Assembly (NCBI GenBank): GCA_012513625.1
Contig: JAAZBW010000002.1
Coordinates: forward strand, 1 to 7,280
Source: Actinomycetales bacterium
GTDB lineage: Bacteria; Actinomycetota; Actinomycetes; Actinomycetales; Actinomycetaceae
Reading direction: 5' to 3'
DNA length: 7,280 nucleotides
A model generated the notes under the pieces. It was not told the origin of the DNA and did no database searches. It saw only the letters and a program-made list of their open reading frames with translations. Both the position numbers and the translations under genes were made by a program. Below are positions 6,163-7,280 of the stretch, piece after piece; within the stretch, counting starts at the first letter, position 1; the number at the start of each line of letters is the position of its first letter.

Positions 6163-7050
6163 TTACCGCAGGAAGAGCTTGCGCAGCCGCACCGTCGTGA
6201 ACCACAGGCCCACCGCCACCATCACCAGGAAGTACCCGGCGTGCAGGAGCGTGGACCAGTCGAAGTGGGCCACCGCCAACTGCCGCATCAGCTCAATTCC
6301 GTGCCAGAGCGGCAAGGCCTTCGCGAACGCCTGCAGCACGCCGGGCAGGATCTCCACCGGGAACAGGGTGCCGGAGAGCATGAACATCGGCATCATCACG
6401 AAGTTGATGAGGTCCATCTGTTGGAAGGTCTTCATGAAGCTCGTGATGCCCATCCCGAACGAGGCGAAGCCGAACGCCACGAGGATCGCCGCCGGGATCA
6501 TCAGCAGCGGCATCACGCCGGTCACGATCCCGAGCCCGTACAACACGGCCATGAAGCCCACGGAGTAGAGGAATCCGCGGAACAGCGCCATGAAGATCTC
6601 GCCGATCGCCACGTCCATCGGCCCGAGGCTGGTGGAGACCATCCCCTGGTAGAGGCGCGCGAAGCGCATCTTGAAGAAGACGTTCCAGGTGGAGTCGTAG
6701 ATCGCGCCGTTCATGGCGGAGGAGGCGAGCAGCGCCGGCGCAATGAACTGGATGTACGGAATCTCCTGTCCACCCGGGCCGGCTACCGTGCCGATCAGTC
6801 CGCCGAGCCCGTACCCCATCGCCAGCAGGTACAGCAGGGGCTCGAAGAACCCGGAGACGATAATGATCCAGTTCTGCGCCAGGATCACCTGGAATCCGCG
6901 CTCGATCACGGCGCGGGCGTTGCCGGAGTAGTCGGCGCGGAACGGGCGCGGCCGCTGGAGCCGCTCCACGATCTCGGGCATTGGAGCCGGCGGGAGGGCC
7001 GTGCCGGCGGATGTTTCCGGCGTCGTCGACGACGAAACTCGCCTCACCAT
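6163..7050 (-). CDS. ABC-2 type transporter permease (NodJ-like)
   Basis: This 295-residue integral membrane protein is one half of the membrane channel of an ABC exporter. A basic, Pro-rich cytoplasmic N-terminus (about 1-55) is followed by hydrophobic segments at about 60-80, 100-118, 151-172, 177-200, 215-232 and 268-285. The family hallmark MFMLSGTLFPVEILPGVLQ (222-240) and the PLWHGIELMR turn (247-256) precede the last helix. Length is typical of ABC-2/NodJ permeases. ATG at 7050 is chosen because GGGGAGG (7056-7062) stands 5 nt upstream; the in-frame GTG at 7089 would add 13 residues without a good site. The gene follows a paralogous permease on the same strand, so the exporter is probably heterodimeric, with the ATPase expected further upstream outside the window. 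The substrate is unknown (lipid-linked sugar, drug and others are possible). Confidence 0.92.
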   Translation of the reverse strand: MVRRVSSSTTPETSAGTALPPAPMPEIVERLQRPRPFRADYSGNARAVIERGFQVILAQNWIIIVSGFFEPLLYLLAMGYGLGGLIGTVAGPGGQEIPYIQFIAPALLASSAMNGAIYDSTWNVFFKMRFARLYQGMVSTSLGPMDVAIGEIFMALFRGFLYSVGFMAVLYGLGIVTGVMPLLMIPAAILVAFGFASFGMGITSFMKTFQQMDLINFVMMPMFMLSGTLFPVEILPGVLQAFAKALPLWHGIELMRQLAVAHFDWSTLLHAGYFLVMVAVGLWFTTVRLRKLFLR

Positions 7051-7100
7051 GCACGCCTCCCCTCGGTGCCGGTCCGGGCCGGCGGCCACACTCGCCTCAT
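7044..7100 (-). CDS. 18-codon ORF bridging the two permease genes, possible translational coupler
   Basis: ATG at 7100 begins a short frame that reads MRRVWPPARTGTEGRRAW and stops at TGA 7046-7044. Its ATG overlaps the stop of the upstream permease as ATGA, and a perfect AGGAGG (7114-7109) stands 8 nt before it. Its stop overlaps the start of the downstream permease (ATGGTGA). The frame differs from that of the downstream gene, so it is not an N-terminal extension. The peptide is short, basic and Trp/Pro-rich and I do not recognise it. The most economical reading is a ribosome-delivery ORF that carries translation across the 46-nt gap; a functional micropeptide is possible but unsupported. 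Confidence 0.4.
   Translation of the reverse strand: MRRVWPPARTGTEGRRAW
7056..7062 (-). promoter_or_regulatory. Ribosome binding site of the downstream permease
   Basis: On the minus strand GGGGAGG stands 5 nt before the ATG at 7050, which decides this start over the upstream in-frame GTG at 7089. Confidence 0.65.
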
Positions 7101-7280
7101 GAGGTGAGCCTCCTCGCGTAGACGCGGCGGGCCAGGACCAGGCCCACCGCGGACAGGACGGTCAGGAACGTGAGGTGGACGGCGATCATGGCGCCGGAGA
7201 CCTCGTGGCCGTACGTGGCGGCGCGGCTGAGTTCCGTGCCGTGCCACACCGGCGAGATCCAGCCGATCCACTGCAGGTAG
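7097..7280 (-). CDS. ABC-2 type transporter permease, C-terminal part (5' end outside window)
   Basis: On the minus strand an open frame enters from the window edge and encodes 60 residues before TGA at 7099-7097. The visible part begins YLQWIGWISPVWHGTELSR, the post-core turn of ABC-2 permeases. It continues with a hydrophobic helix (residues about 29-49) and a basic end RRVYARRLTS. It aligns by eye with the last 60 residues of the downstream permease (shared WHGxEL and the same helix spacing), so the two are paralogues and probably subunits of one exporter. The rest of the gene, its start and any ATPase gene lie beyond the window. It ends with ATGA overlapping the bridging 18-codon ORF. Confidence 0.88.
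   Translation of the reverse strand, partial: YLQWIGWISPVWHGTELSRAATYGHEVSGAMIAVHLTFLTVLSAVGLVLARRVYARRLTS

Noticed and set aside
5820..6200. A plus-strand frame through the repeat array with repeated PTVWL-like units
   Set aside because: The protein repeats are simply the translated DNA motif, change frame at the arm junction, and have no ribosome binding site; the start lies inside the oxidoreductase gene.
7051..7089. GTG at 7089 as start of the downstream permease
   Set aside because: It has no well-placed ribosome binding site, while ATG at 7050 has GGGGAGG at 5 nt.

Overview
The window is GC-rich throughout, with a strong G/C third-position bias, GTG alternative starts and gene families typical of high-GC Gram-positives. 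It most likely comes from an actinomycete chromosome (Actinomycetota). A Micrococcales-like member is a guess I cannot prove from 7.3 kb. No rRNA, tRNA, transposase, phage gene or CRISPR array was seen. The protein genes are ordinary housekeeping or accessory membrane and redox genes; the less ordinary material is in the gaps between them.

Layout. (1) Positions 1-2229, plus strand: a two-gene operon of CNNM/HlyC-type membrane proteins with CBS domains. The first is cut by the window edge and has the C-terminal CorC_HlyC domain; the second lacks it and starts inside the first gene's stop region. (2) Positions 2226-2383: a 36-bp tandem repeat that includes the second gene's stop codon, then a strong hairpin between convergent genes. 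(3) Positions 2384-4971, minus strand: cstA (CstA/BtsT-type pyruvate/peptide transporter) followed by the small ybdD partner, coupled by a TGATG overlap. (4) Positions 4972-5191: a divergent control region with two palindromes 30 bp apart. (5) Positions 5192-5857, plus strand: a dinucleotide-binding oxidoreductase of the NADPH:F420 reductase-like family. (6) Positions 5858-6162: a C-rich hexamer tract, then seven copies of a 17-bp motif, three in one direction and four in the other, meeting at a central hairpin. (7) Positions 6163-7280, minus strand: two consecutive ABC-2 export permeases, the upstream one cut by the window edge, joined by an 18-codon ORF that looks like a translational coupler.

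How the genes work together: the CNNM pair probably forms a heteromeric membrane complex for divalent-cation handling. CstA and YbdD form the conserved uptake module for pyruvate or peptides under carbon limitation. The two ABC-2 permeases would form the membrane channel of one exporter, with the ATPase expected just upstream, outside the window. Nothing visible links these modules functionally. The best candidate for something undescribed is the head-to-head repeat array at 5892-6114; next are the coupler ORF at 7044-7100 and the stop-codon-carrying tandem repeat at 2226-2313.
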